Source: Taibaiella sp.
Lineage (GTDB): Bacteria > Bacteroidota > Bacteroidia > Chitinophagales > Chitinophagaceae
Direction of reading: 5' to 3'
Assembly (NCBI GenBank): GCA_019638495.1
Contig: JAHBTQ010000001.1
Coordinates: 620,001-684,000, forward strand
DNA length: 64,000 bases
Of this stretch, positions 17,364 to 26,312 are shown piece by piece. The notes under the pieces were generated by a model, which was not told the origin of the DNA, made no database searches, and saw only the letters and a program-made list of their open reading frames with translations. The stretch's first letter is position 1. Every line of letters begins with the position of its first letter. A program made the position numbers and the translations under genes.

Positions 17364-18062
17364 TTATTTCCTGCCGGGGCGCTGCACCTCATGAGGGTGC
17401 CTGTTGCGGTTTATCTTCAATGTGCCGTTGCTATTGCGCATGTAGAACAAGTAGCCAACAGAAAGACCGAAGCTGTAGTTGCGCGCGTAACTATCGTTTG
17501 CGCCGGAAGGGTCCAGGTTTGCAATTCCCATCTGTCCACGCAGGCGTGCGAAGAGACCTGCTGTGAGCTGGAAGCCTACGTTGACCCCCGCACCGAGGTC
17601 TACTGCCTTGAAGTCATTTCCTTTGCCGGCACCGAACATAAGGTCGCGGCGAGAGTCTACCACACTTGTGTGTACCAGCACATTGCCATCTTTATTCCAA
17701 CCAAAATATGGGCCAGCACCTAAAAAGACGCGGTTGGTGCCCAGCATCCCTATCTTGTACTCTATGTTCAGCGGAATCTCGATTGTGTTGATACGGTAGC
17801 TCTGATTGCCGCCGGCAATATTGGACTTAAAGCCGTTTGATACGTAATACAGGCCGGGCTGAAAGTAGACATTGTCGTTGATGGCAATATCAGAAAGCGC
17901 ACCGATTCGTCCGCCGTAGCGCATATCGGTGGGTATCATTGCGCCACCAGACTTGATAGAATAGCTTGAGAGATTATAGCCCACTTCTACGCCAAATCCT
18001 GTCTGTGCGCGGAGCGGAGACAGGCCAAGTAACATACCGGCGACAAGCAAAAGTCTTTTCAT
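17364..18062 (-). CDS. outer-membrane beta-barrel protein (PorT-like)
   Basis: A 232-residue protein with a Sec signal (MKRLLLVAGMLLGLSPLRAQ) and alternating amphipathic beta strands typical of the OMP_b-brl_2/PorT-like family: TGFGVEVGYNLSSYSIKSGG, VYFQPGLYYVSNGFKS, IEIPLNIEYKIGMLG, FLGAGPYFGWNKDG. The tail RNRHPHEVQRPGRK is basic and probably periplasmic. The role is unknown; relatives include PorT of the type IX secretion system, but this one is not close enough to claim that. It has its own promoter at 18087-18118. Confidence 0.8.
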   Translation of the reverse strand: MKRLLLVAGMLLGLSPLRAQTGFGVEVGYNLSSYSIKSGGAMIPTDMRYGGRIGALSDIAINDNVYFQPGLYYVSNGFKSNIAGGNQSYRINTIEIPLNIEYKIGMLGTNRVFLGAGPYFGWNKDGNVLVHTSVVDSRRDLMFGAGKGNDFKAVDLGAGVNVGFQLTAGLFARLRGQMGIANLDPSGANDSYARNYSFGLSVGYLFYMRNSNGTLKINRNRHPHEVQRPGRK

Positions 18063-18086
18063 GATGGGTGATTTGTATGATCTATA

Positions 18087-18118
18087 CAAATGTAGCGAAG
18101 AAAAAAGCCATGCACAAT
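18087..18118 (-). promoter_or_regulatory. promoter of the beta-barrel gene
   Basis: On the minus strand ATTG (18118-18115, one mismatch to TTTG), a 20-bp spacer and TACATTTG (18094-18087) form a good Bacteroidota promoter 25 bp before the ATG at 18062. Confidence 0.5.
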
Positions 18119-18121
18119 TGA

Positions 18122-18934
18122 TTATGGTAAAGATGTAAACAACTGTCGGCTAAATGCATTGCTATACTTACGGTCACCGAAGCGACCAACCCAACGGATG
18201 CCCCTGATGCTGTTTGCCAGGAACACCTCGTCGGCTTCTGCGAGCACGGTTGGGGTCAATATTTCCTCGCTGATGCCCGGGATGGTCTCGAGCAAATGTC
18301 GCCGCATGACACCAGCCACGCAGCCTTCACTAAGCAGCGGCGTAGATAGCACAGATCCCTTGACCCAGAAAATGTTTGCGATGGTGCTTTCTATAATATT
18401 TCCGGCTGTGTTTAAGATTAGTGCGTCATTCCATTTTTGCTGCTTTGCCACCTGCGCCGCCATGGCATAGACCAATGCGCTGGTGGTTTTGAAATTGGAG
18501 ATGGCATCGTTCGCCTTTGCGAGACCATGAGCAATGCCGACCTCCAGGCCGTTTTCGTTGAATTGCAGTATCTCCGGGGACAGGCTGTAACACTCTACCA
18601 AAAAAAGTGGCCGGTTGTGCTCCCGGTCATAGAGACCGCCGCCTGCTCCAAAAATCTGCAGTCTCACCCTGCATAGGCTTTGGAGACCGTTTCTGTTTAC
18701 GGTTCTTAAGACTTGCTCCTCCAGGTAATCTTTTGTAAAAAGGACCGGAATATCGAACCCCAATGCCGTCATACCAGCAAAGAGCCGATCCCAATGCGAC
18801 TGTGCGAACCGGATGGCGCCGTCGCGTACCAGCATGGTTTCGAACAGGCCCATCCCATAGCGGAAAGCCGCATTGCTGAAATGCGGTGTTTCTGACACTG
18901 CTTCAATTTTTCCGTTGAGGTTTGTGTATTTCAA
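18122..18934 (-). CDS. class IV PLP aminotransferase / aminodeoxychorismate lyase-like
   Basis: A 270-residue fold-type IV pyridoxal-phosphate enzyme. The N-terminal motif FRYGMGLFETMLVRDGAIRFAQSHWDRLF is typical; the PLP lysine lies in FKTTSALVYAMAAQVAKQQKWNDALILN, where NFKTTS carries the lysine; then IIESTIANIFWVKGSVLSTPLLSEGCVAGVMRRHLLE. It could be PabC (folate pathway lyase) or a branched-chain or D-amino-acid aminotransferase; length and the AGVMR segment suit PabC/IlvE-like enzymes equally. Only a TTG start at 18934 is available, since an in-frame stop lies upstream and the first ATG cuts into the conserved motif. Confidence 0.82.
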   Translation of the reverse strand: MKYTNLNGKIEAVSETPHFSNAAFRYGMGLFETMLVRDGAIRFAQSHWDRLFAGMTALGFDIPVLFTKDYLEEQVLRTVNRNGLQSLCRVRLQIFGAGGGLYDREHNRPLFLVECYSLSPEILQFNENGLEVGIAHGLAKANDAISNFKTTSALVYAMAAQVAKQQKWNDALILNTAGNIIESTIANIFWVKGSVLSTPLLSEGCVAGVMRRHLLETIPGISEEILTPTVLAEADEVFLANSIRGIRWVGRFGDRKYSNAFSRQLFTSLP

Positions 18935-19056
18935 GTCAGTCCGACGAGGTGTTAAGCCCTCTTATGTAAAGTTACAGCATCGTTAATTATGGATTGCCGG
19001 GGTGGCATGAGTACCTGGTGGCCACGCGCAACATTACCGTATCGTCACTTTGTGTT

Positions 19057-19064
19057 TACATTTG
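19057..19064 (+). promoter_or_regulatory. -7 box abutting the rhomboid start codon
   Basis: TACATTTG is a full TAnnTTTG match and ends only 4 bp before the ATG at 19069. Transcription would start at or very near the A of the ATG, giving a leaderless or nearly leaderless message. No clear -33 TTTG is present. Confidence 0.35.
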
Positions 19065-19068
19065 CAGA

Positions 19069-19860
19069 ATGGCAAGTTTCGGTCGTTTTCAGCAGGTGCC
19101 CCCTGTCGTAAAAAACCTCATTATCATTAATGTTCTGGTATTCCTGCTGCAGAATGTGGTGGGAGACACGGTGGACACCTGGTTTGCGCTGCACTATTGG
19201 GAATCGCCATTGTTTAAGTGGTGGCAGCTTTTTACCCACATGTTCATGCATGCCAATCTCACGCACATTTTTTTCAACATGTTTGCGCTGTGGATGTTCG
19301 GCTCGCTGGTGGAGAATATGCTGGGCGCTCAACGTTTTTTAATGTTTTATCTCATATGCGGCCTGGGTGCTGCATTCCTTCATCTTTCGGTCCTGGGATT
19401 TCAGTTCAACGGCTTGCATGCAGCATTCATGCAGTTCCAGGAGCACCCGACGGTAGAGGCGTATGCGCAATTTCTACGTTCGCGCGGGCTGGTAGATCAT
19501 GGGCTGATAGATGCCTGGCGTTCCGGCGGTAACTCGTCGGAGTATGCCCTGGCTGCAGTGCGTAGCATAAACCAATATTATCTGAGCCAGATAAATGAGG
19601 CAACTGTGGGTGCATCAGGTGCAGTATACGGTCTGCTTTTTGCGGTAGGCTATCTGTTGCCTAACCTGGAATTTTTTCTCATATTCCCTCCTATGCCGAT
19701 CAAGGCTAAATGGATGGTGGCGGCCTATGCTGCTATCGAGCTTTTCTCAGGCATTCAGAACTCGGCAGGTGATAACGTTGCTCACTTTGCCCACCTGGGG
19801 GGTATGTTGTTTGCGTTTATCCTATTGAAGGTTTGGAGGACGCCGAGGCGCATGTGGTAA
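19069..19860 (+). CDS. rhomboid-family intramembrane serine protease
   Basis: A 263-residue rhomboid with six or more membrane helices. The L1/TM2 motif HANLTHIFFNMFALWMFG carries the conserved His and Asn of the oxyanion region. The catalytic serine lies in VGASGAVYGLLF (about Ser183), and the partner histidine in HFAHLGGMLFAFILL (about His242). Between TM2 and TM4 it carries an insert of about 70 residues (about 95-170, QFNGLHAAFMQFQEHPTVEA onward) that is longer than in GlpG. It cleaves membrane-anchored proteins within the bilayer. An upstream TTG frame extension is rejected; ATG 19069 gives the usual short cytosolic N-terminus. Confidence 0.93.
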   Translation: MASFGRFQQVPPVVKNLIIINVLVFLLQNVVGDTVDTWFALHYWESPLFKWWQLFTHMFMHANLTHIFFNMFALWMFGSLVENMLGAQRFLMFYLICGLGAAFLHLSVLGFQFNGLHAAFMQFQEHPTVEAYAQFLRSRGLVDHGLIDAWRSGGNSSEYALAAVRSINQYYLSQINEATVGASGAVYGLLFAVGYLLPNLEFFLIFPPMPIKAKWMVAAYAAIELFSGIQNSAGDNVAHFAHLGGMLFAFILLKVWRTPRRMW

Positions 19861-19982
19861 AATTCCGTTACTATTGATATTTTCTGTTTTCTCAGATTAT
19901 ACCGTGCATTGATTAATTTTACACCTCAAACAAGGCGACAACCTCTGTCATCGCCTGTATTTATCATCTTGCATCACAAAAA

Positions 19983-20549
19983 ATGGCAATTCTTCGTTTC
20001 AGGGTTTATTGGGAAGACGACGACCAGATATACCGGGATATAGAAATCCAGGGTAACCAGACTTTCATGGATTTTCATGGCGCAATCATGAAGGCATATG
20101 AATTTGACGGGAAGCACAGCTCTTCGTTCTTTGTAAGTGACGAAAAATGGTCTCGTGGCCGCGAGCTGAATTCAGAAGTGCTGACCAATAAGAAAGATGC
20201 CCCGGCCCTGTCTATGATCAAAACGCCTGTGTCTGCACTCATTGCTCTGCCTGATCAGAAGTTTGTCTATGTCTTTGACCCTAAGAAGAAGTGGACCTTC
20301 CTGGTGGAGCTAATAGGCGTGAGCAAGGATGAGGTGTACCGGAGGGTTTACCCGTTTGTGCTGCGAAAGGAAGGTATAGCACCCGCTCAATATGGAATAA
20401 AGGGTGTTGCCGCGGACAAAATAATGGAGATAGAGGAGAAGTATGACCTTGGTTCTGAGGAAATGGCTGAAGGTTTCGGCAATGAGGGCGAAGATGAGGG
20501 GGGCAGTGAAGAGACCTATACCGAAGACACAGGAGGCGACGAATATTAG
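19983..20549 (+). CDS. pRiA4b ORF-3 / IS1096 passenger-like protein
   Basis: A 188-residue protein opening MAILRFRVYWEDDDQIYRDIEIQGNQTFMDFHGAIMKAYEF, the plasmid pRiA4b ORF-3-like fold sometimes labelled IS1096 passenger or TnpR-family. The last 35 residues are strongly acidic (EEMAEGFGNEGEDEGGSEET). The name reflects an old homology to a mobile-element gene, but no transposase, terminal repeats or target duplication are seen here, so it is best treated as a chromosomal gene of unknown function. It is followed 59 bp later by miaA on the same strand. Confidence 0.8.
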   Translation: MAILRFRVYWEDDDQIYRDIEIQGNQTFMDFHGAIMKAYEFDGKHSSSFFVSDEKWSRGRELNSEVLTNKKDAPALSMIKTPVSALIALPDQKFVYVFDPKKKWTFLVELIGVSKDEVYRRVYPFVLRKEGIAPAQYGIKGVAADKIMEIEEKYDLGSEEMAEGFGNEGEDEGGSEETYTEDTGGDEY

Positions 20550-20608
20550 CCAACTAAACAAAACATACAGTGCGACCGCCGGGAAGAGGTGCACTGTAAA
20601 TAGATTCC

Positions 20609-21514
20609 GTGGGTGCTGCAGAAAAGACCGTAATTGTGATAGCCGGTCCCACAGCGGTGGGTAAAACGGCTGTAGCGATATCCCTTGCTCAAAAGCTGGG
20701 AACAGAGATACTATCTGCCGATAGCCGCCAATGCTACAAGGGCATGACCCTAGGAACAGCAAAACCTTCTGCTGCAGAATTAGCAACAGTTACCCATTAC
20801 TTTATTGATAATCTAGACATCGACACCCACTTCACGGCTGCCGATTATGAGACATTTGGACTGAGCACGCTATCCCGGACCTTTGAAAAGCACGACTATG
20901 CGGTGGTATGCGGTGGTACCGGCCTGTATATACAGGCACTCTGCTCTGGCCTTGACGAAATGCCCGCTGTTGACAAAACTGTGGTGGAAGAAACAGAATT
21001 TCTGTATGAAAAGTTTGGCATAGGCTGGCTGCAACATGCTGTGGCATCTGAAGACCCGGAGTTCTATGCCGCGGGTGAAATTCACAACCCAGCACGCCTG
21101 CTGCGCGCACTTTCTTTTATGCGCGCCACGGGAAAGAGTATTACTGCTTTCAGAACAGGCACCGGCAAGGAAAGACCATTTCGTATAGTGAAAGTGGCCC
21201 TTGAACTGCCGCGCGAACTACTGTATGAACGCATAAATGCCCGAGTAGACCAAATGATGGCGGATGGCCTGGAGGCGGAGGTAAGAGGCCTTTTGCCATA
21301 CAGGCACCTGAAGAACCTGAATACGGTCGGCTATACAGAGCTATATGACCATTTTGACGGCAATAGCTCGCTACCCGCTACAATTGAAAAAATAAAACAG
21401 CACACGCGCAACTATGCGAAACGACAGCTGACCTGGTTTCGTAAGGACAAAGAGTATAACTGGCTAAATGCGGCCGACCCTAATATCATAGAAAAGATAC
21501 TTCTTCTTTTGTAG
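20609..21514 (+). CDS. miaA: tRNA dimethylallyltransferase
   Basis: A 301-residue enzyme that adds a dimethylallyl group to N6 of adenosine 37 in tRNAs reading UNN codons. The P-loop is AGPTAVGKTAVAI at about residues 12-24, followed by the substrate motif EILSADSRQCYKGMTLGTAKPS and VVCGGTGLYIQALCSGL. The C-terminal part has HTRNYAKRQLTWFRK, the conserved tRNA-binding segment. The start is GTG at 20609, the only start that retains the N-terminal strand; no ATG is available nearby. Length is normal. Confidence 0.96.
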   Translation: MGAAEKTVIVIAGPTAVGKTAVAISLAQKLGTEILSADSRQCYKGMTLGTAKPSAAELATVTHYFIDNLDIDTHFTAADYETFGLSTLSRTFEKHDYAVVCGGTGLYIQALCSGLDEMPAVDKTVVEETEFLYEKFGIGWLQHAVASEDPEFYAAGEIHNPARLLRALSFMRATGKSITAFRTGTGKERPFRIVKVALELPRELLYERINARVDQMMADGLEAEVRGLLPYRHLKNLNTVGYTELYDHFDGNSSLPATIEKIKQHTRNYAKRQLTWFRKDKEYNWLNAADPNIIEKILLLL

Positions 21515-21609
21515 CCAAGGCGCTGATTCCCCCCAGGGGCGACTCTCCGATTCACTATCCCATCTGCATCTTGACGAAATACATTAATTTGCTATGATAT
21601 TGGTGAATT

Positions 21610-23550
21610 ATGAAGAAGATAGCATTGTCGCTCCTGGTATTGCTTGGGCTAAGTACGACCATCTATGCCGGCAATTATTGCGCTGACCGCAAGAAGAATG
21701 CAGCAAAGGCACAGGCGAAAACCACGCTACTGGACCCGGGCGAGGATGCGTATGACATCTCTCACCTGGAGTTTCACCTGGAGATACACGACACGTCTAT
21801 CTACATTCTTCCATCGAACGTGATCACTACGGCGCGGGTGACCGCTGCCACTATGAGTGAATATGTATTTGAGCTTAGCCCTGCGCTCACAATAGACTCA
21901 GCAAAATTCAATGGGGCGCCTGCAACCGTGACCGGTGCCGGACCTGTGCGAAAGATAGTGCCGGGCACACCGTTGACCGCCGGCAGCACCTTTACAGCGC
22001 AGATCTATTATCACGGCATGCCCCCAACAGGAGGCGGATTTTTCAACGGGATAACACACACAACTTCGCTCGGCGGTACACACATGGTATTTACGGTAAG
22101 TGACCCATGGGTGGCGCTGAACTGGTGGCCGTGCAAGCAATCTGTACTGGACCAGGCCGACTCTGTAGACATGTTTGTAACCGTACCAGCTGATGTGGTG
22201 GACGGAAGTTGCGGGCGCCTAGTGAACGTGGACATGACCTCCACACCCGGCCTGTGGACCTATCATTGGAAAACAAACTACCCTATAGATTATTACCTGA
22301 TCTCTATTGCCATTGCCAAATACAGCGAGTATCGCTCGGCAGTGCACTACACGGGCAGTACGGATACAACCCTGGTTCAGAATTTTTTCATGGACACAGC
22401 CACCTTCAACCCTGCATACAAGGCCAACTTTGATAGTGTTGCGCTGATGATAGACTATTTCTCTACGCTTGTTGGCCGGTATCCGTTCTGGAGGGAAAAG
22501 TATGGCATGTGCTATACGACACTATCAGGTGGCATGGAACACCAAACTATGACCACCATAGGCGTTACGAACACTACAACGATCGCGCATGAACTGATGC
22601 ATCAATGGTTTGGCGACCATGTGACTTACAAATCCTGGCGGCACATGTGGCTTAGTGAGGGGTTTGCTACGTATGGCGAAAACCTTTTCCTGCAGCACTT
22701 CTGGGGAGAGGCTGCAGCTACTTCGCTGCGCCAGGGCTTCATTAGCCAGGTCATTAGCCAGCCGTGTGGCATGACCTATGTAAACGACACAACTACCAGC
22801 GATAGCCTGTTCACCAGGAATCAATATCCTAAGGCGGCAATGATCATCAATACGCTCAGGTACATGGCCCCCAATGACGACGCATTCTTCAATACCCTGC
22901 GCGAATACCAGTCGACGTACTCATTTGGCAATGCTACTACTGAAGACTTTAAGACTATTGCAGAAACGTTTTACGGATTTAGCCTTGATACTTTCTTTAG
23001 CCAATGGATATATGGACGTGGCTATCCTACCTATCGTGCCAACTGGAACCAGGTGGGCAGTACTGTATATGTGAAACTGATGCAGTCGCAAACGTGTCCG
23101 TCTTACACAAATCACTTCAGCACACCGGTAGAAGTACATTTACGTGCAGGCTCCCTGGACACTTTCATTAAGGTCTACAATAGCATAGATACGCAGGTAT
23201 TCTCATTCGACTGGTCATCCACCGTTACCAATGTTTATCTCAATACGAATGCGCGGACGCTGCTGCGCACTTTGGGTACTATAACGAAAGACGCATCGCT
23301 GGGTATTGGCAGTATTGAAAAACACAACATTAAGATCCAGCCAAATCCTGCGGAGGACTACTGGGAAATAAAAGACCTTCCTGAAGATACCGGGCTTGCA
23401 CTTATGGACCTGGAAGGACGTGTTATCTGGAAGGGTATAGGTGGCAAAAATGCAACCCGGATACCGGGAGAAAAATTACCGTCGGGCAACTACCTGTTGA
23501 GAGTTGCGAATACGTCGGGTACTGAGCATGTAACGTTGACACACTGGTAA
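21610..23550 (+). CDS. M1-family metallopeptidase with T9SS sorting domain
   Basis: A 646-residue exported zinc aminopeptidase. A Sec signal (MKKIALSLLVLLGLSTTIYAG) leads into the M1 N-terminal beta domain. The substrate motif is GGMEHQTM, and the zinc site is HELMHQWFGD (His327, His331) with the third ligand in WLSEGFATYGE about 19 residues on. The C-terminal 75 residues (IQPNPAEDYWEIKDLPE ... GNYLLRVANTSG) form a type A type IX secretion sorting domain, so it should cross the outer membrane through T9SS and may remain on the surface. Stop codons of this gene and the NUDIX gene nearly touch (convergent). Confidence 0.93.
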   Translation: MKKIALSLLVLLGLSTTIYAGNYCADRKKNAAKAQAKTTLLDPGEDAYDISHLEFHLEIHDTSIYILPSNVITTARVTAATMSEYVFELSPALTIDSAKFNGAPATVTGAGPVRKIVPGTPLTAGSTFTAQIYYHGMPPTGGGFFNGITHTTSLGGTHMVFTVSDPWVALNWWPCKQSVLDQADSVDMFVTVPADVVDGSCGRLVNVDMTSTPGLWTYHWKTNYPIDYYLISIAIAKYSEYRSAVHYTGSTDTTLVQNFFMDTATFNPAYKANFDSVALMIDYFSTLVGRYPFWREKYGMCYTTLSGGMEHQTMTTIGVTNTTTIAHELMHQWFGDHVTYKSWRHMWLSEGFATYGENLFLQHFWGEAAATSLRQGFISQVISQPCGMTYVNDTTTSDSLFTRNQYPKAAMIINTLRYMAPNDDAFFNTLREYQSTYSFGNATTEDFKTIAETFYGFSLDTFFSQWIYGRGYPTYRANWNQVGSTVYVKLMQSQTCPSYTNHFSTPVEVHLRAGSLDTFIKVYNSIDTQVFSFDWSSTVTNVYLNTNARTLLRTLGTITKDASLGIGSIEKHNIKIQPNPAEDYWEIKDLPEDTGLALMDLEGRVIWKGIGGKNATRIPGEKLPSGNYLLRVANTSGTEHVTLTHW

Positions 23551-23551
23551 A

Positions 23552-23977
23552 CTAGACGGCACCAATCCGTTTTAGTGCCATCTCGAGCATTTCCATATGG
23601 TCAAAGGCAAGCTCCGTGATGTCCTTTACCGGCACCCACTCGGCATGCGCAGCGTCGTCGGCCCCGGCTACGGAGTAATCTGCATCGTCAATGACTGTAA
23701 AATAGGTTACGGTCACAGTGCGTCCGCGCGCATCCCTGCCTACTTTACCAAACGTATATAGCTGCTCCATCGCGTTTACTTTCAGCCCCGTTTCTTCTTC
23801 CAGTTCCCGTATTGCTGCGGCTTCCAGCTCTTCATCATCTTCAACAAAGCCTCCGGGTAGCGCCCACATACCCTTATAGGGGTCATATTTTCTCTTTATC
23901 AGCAATAGCCGCATATTGTCTCCATTTCCTGTAAGGACTATGGCGTCTGTGGCTACCTGGATGTTCTGTATAAGCAT
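23552..23977 (-). CDS. NUDIX hydrolase
   Basis: A 141-residue pyrophosphohydrolase. The NUDIX box is GGFVEDDEELEAAAIRELEEETGLKV, matching G-x5-E-x7-REUxEExGU with all catalytic glutamates. The opening AIVLTGNGDNMRLLLIKRKYDPYKGMWALPGGF resembles ADP-ribose or nucleotide-sugar pyrophosphatases and NrtR-type domains, but there is no attached regulator domain. Substrate unknown. It is convergent with the M1 peptidase gene (1 bp between stop codons) and divergent from the 24116 gene. Confidence 0.92.
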   Translation of the reverse strand: MLIQNIQVATDAIVLTGNGDNMRLLLIKRKYDPYKGMWALPGGFVEDDEELEAAAIRELEEETGLKVNAMEQLYTFGKVGRDARGRTVTVTYFTVIDDADYSVAGADDAAHAEWVPVKDITELAFDHMEMLEMALKRIGAV

Positions 23978-24115
23978 AATATTAATTATGAGTTCAAATC
24001 AATTGCGCACCGCCAGATATATTGTAAGCTGGCCTTGTTAAATGTTAGGATGCGGGCCTTGGGGGGTAAACTTGAATTATAAATATCGGTAACTTCGTGT
24101 ACAGAAAAATCAGTT

Positions 24116-24712
24116 ATGAGGAAAGTTGTTTTGTTTGTTTTGCTGCTGGCGGGTTTTTCAGGAGCAATGGCGCAGGAAGTGTATAACAGCTCCGGCAAAA
24201 CCAATTATAAGAACGACAAGAAAAAGAGCGGATTTGACCCGGACAAGCTGGTGCTTGGTGGCGGTGCCACGGTAGGCATCGGAGGTGGTTTTGCTCGCCT
24301 GGGCGCTTCTCCTATAGTTGGTTATCGGCTTGCAGATCATTTCTATGCAGGCGTGGGCTGCGGTTATCTTTATACCAAGGCGCCCTACGATGACATTCAC
24401 TACGTGTATCAGAACATCATATACCCGAACGTATGGGCCCGTTACTTCGTGTACAGGAACTTCTTTATCAATGCCACATATGAATATGACATAATTACCC
24501 AGCGTTACCCGCTGGATAATAAAGGACAATTCAATGAAACCACTTTCAAATACAACAACAGCGCATTGCTTGCCGGCCTTGGCATAAAACAGCCTCTGGG
24601 CGGTCGTGTTTGTTTTTATGGCGAATTGTTCTACGATGTGCTGCAGGGCAAATACAGTCCCTACCCGAAAGGATGGCCCACTATGCGGTTTGGTATAGCT
24701 GCAGGCTTTTAG
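24116..24712 (+). CDS. exported outer-membrane beta-barrel-like protein
   Basis: A 198-residue protein with a Sec signal (MRKVVLFVLLLAGFSGAMAQ) and a beta-rich body with repeated aromatic strand ends: LVLGGGATVGIGGGFARLGASPIVGYRLADHFYAGVGCGYLYTK, YPNVWARYFVYRNFFINATYEY, ALLAGLGIKQPLGGRVCFYGELFYDVL, ending MRFGIAAGF. The last residue is Phe, as in many outer-membrane proteins. Function unknown. It ends 26 bp before an intrinsic terminator. Confidence 0.75.
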   Translation: MRKVVLFVLLLAGFSGAMAQEVYNSSGKTNYKNDKKKSGFDPDKLVLGGGATVGIGGGFARLGASPIVGYRLADHFYAGVGCGYLYTKAPYDDIHYVYQNIIYPNVWARYFVYRNFFINATYEYDIITQRYPLDNKGQFNETTFKYNNSALLAGLGIKQPLGGRVCFYGELFYDVLQGKYSPYPKGWPTMRFGIAAGF

Positions 24713-24738
24713 AAAGTTTCTAAATAAGACATAATTTC

Positions 24739-24766
24739 AGGCTTTGCTTCGGCAAAGCCTTTTTTC
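24739..24766 (+). terminator. intrinsic terminator abutting the symporter start
   Basis: A perfect 9-bp stem AGGCTTTGC / GCAAAGCCT with a TTCG tetraloop (24739-24760) and a TTTTTTC tail. It ends the 24116 gene. It also lies only 7 bp before the symporter ATG at 24774, so any symporter transcript starting upstream must pass through it. Confidence 0.88.
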
Positions 24767-24773
24767 TTCCAAT

Positions 24774-26312
24774 ATGAATTCTACCATACTGCTACTCATC
24801 ATTCTTGCTTATTTCGCATTGCTGCTGGGCATAGCCTTTTACACCTCGCGCAACTCTGATAACGAATCGTTTTTCATTGGTAATCGCAATAGCAAGTGGT
24901 GGCTGGTGGCCTTCGGCATGATAGGTACATCTCTATCGGGCATGACGTTCGTGTCTGTACCGGGGACGGTGGGCAAGGCCGGCTTTGGATATTTCCAGGT
25001 GGTGGTGGGCTACTGGCTGGGTTACTTTGCGGTGGCCTATATTCTTTTGCCAGTTTACTACCGGATGCAGCTGACATCGATCTACACCTACCTTGAAAAA
25101 AGGCTGGGCGTAAATGCCTACAAGACGGGAGCGATATTCTTTATTCTTTCACGGACACTGGGAGCTACGCTGCGTCTGTACTTGGTGATAAAGGTGCTGG
25201 AAAAATTTGTGCTGGAGGGCATGGGTATTTCTTTTGAACTCACTGCCATCATTATCCTGGGGCTCATTTTGCTGTATACGTACCGCGGTGGCGTAAAGAC
25301 CATTGTGTGGACTGATACGCTGCAAACCACTTTTATGCTACTAGCGCTGGTGATCTGTGTATTCTATATCATGCACACGCTGCAGCTTGACTTCGGAAGC
25401 ACGTGGACGGCCATGCGCGATAAAGGGTATACACATATGTTTGAAACGGACGTAAAGAGCCCTGCATTCTTCCTGAAGCAAATTGTGGGTGGTGCGTTTC
25501 TTACAATTGCTATGACCGGGCTGGACCAGGAGATGATGCAAAAAAATATTAGCGTAAGCAATCTCAGAGATTCGCAGAAGAACATGGTCGTGTTTTGTTT
25601 TATCCTGCTGATAGCGAATTTCCTGTTCCTGCTGCTGGGAGGGCTACTCTACTTATATGGAAATTCAAAGGGGCTCGTGACAGTGGGCGATGATCTTTTT
25701 CCAACCATTGCCATTAGCGGGGGGCTGCCGTTCTTCATTACCATCTGCTTTATGATAGGGCTTATCTCGGCAGTATTCCCCAGTGCAGATGGTGCACTCA
25801 CGGCCCTCACATCTTCGTTTTGCATTGATGTGCTGGGCATTCGTAAGAGTGACAAGCTCACGGAAGCACAGCAGAAAAGAACCCGTCTCATTGTCCATAA
25901 CGTTTTCGCTATTGTCTTTTTGCTCTGCGTGTTTTTCTTCCGCATGGTAGACAATGGATCGCTAATAGATATCCTGCTGAAGATGGCTGGTTTTACCTAT
26001 GGACCGCTGCTGGGGTTATTTGCTTTCGGCATTCTTACCAAAAAAGATATCCGCAATGGCCTGGCCATCTGGATATGCAGCGCAGCACTCATCATTACAC
26101 TTGTCCTGGATCTGTTCAATAATTCAGGCTGGTATGCCGACAAACTGAAATTCAGCCCTGAAACGGCCGAGCGTGTGAATGCTATTTCCAATTCTATTTT
26201 CCATGGTTACAAAATAGGCGTGGAGCTGCTTATCATCAACGCACTTGTTACTTTTTTACTTTTACACTTATTTGCTCATCGAGGCAACAAACAAATAACT
26301 ACAGAATTATGA
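24774..26312 (+). CDS. sodium:solute symporter (SSS family)
   Basis: A 512-residue membrane protein with about 13 transmembrane helices, the SSSF/LeuT-fold family that imports sugars, amino acids or other solutes with Na+. It has the opening LIILAYFALLLGIAFYTSRNSDNESFFIGNRNSKWWLVAFGMIGTSLSGMTFVSVPG and the sodium-site region GLISAVFPSADGALTALTSSFCIDVLG. Close relatives in Bacteroidota are annotated as Na+:solute symporters without known substrate. The ATG at 24774 is chosen rather than an upstream frame that reads through the terminator. Its stop overlaps the next start (ATGA), coupling it to the LOG-family gene. Confidence 0.92.
   Translation: MNSTILLLIILAYFALLLGIAFYTSRNSDNESFFIGNRNSKWWLVAFGMIGTSLSGMTFVSVPGTVGKAGFGYFQVVVGYWLGYFAVAYILLPVYYRMQLTSIYTYLEKRLGVNAYKTGAIFFILSRTLGATLRLYLVIKVLEKFVLEGMGISFELTAIIILGLILLYTYRGGVKTIVWTDTLQTTFMLLALVICVFYIMHTLQLDFGSTWTAMRDKGYTHMFETDVKSPAFFLKQIVGGAFLTIAMTGLDQEMMQKNISVSNLRDSQKNMVVFCFILLIANFLFLLLGGLLYLYGNSKGLVTVGDDLFPTIAISGGLPFFITICFMIGLISAVFPSADGALTALTSSFCIDVLGIRKSDKLTEAQQKRTRLIVHNVFAIVFLLCVFFFRMVDNGSLIDILLKMAGFTYGPLLGLFAFGILTKKDIRNGLAIWICSAALIITLVLDLFNNSGWYADKLKFSPETAERVNAISNSIFHGYKIGVELLIINALVTFLLLHLFAHRGNKQITTEL

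Noticed and set aside
19983..20549. Insertion sequence suggested by the IS1096-passenger family name
   Set aside because: No transposase, inverted repeats or target-site duplication flank the gene; the family label is historical.
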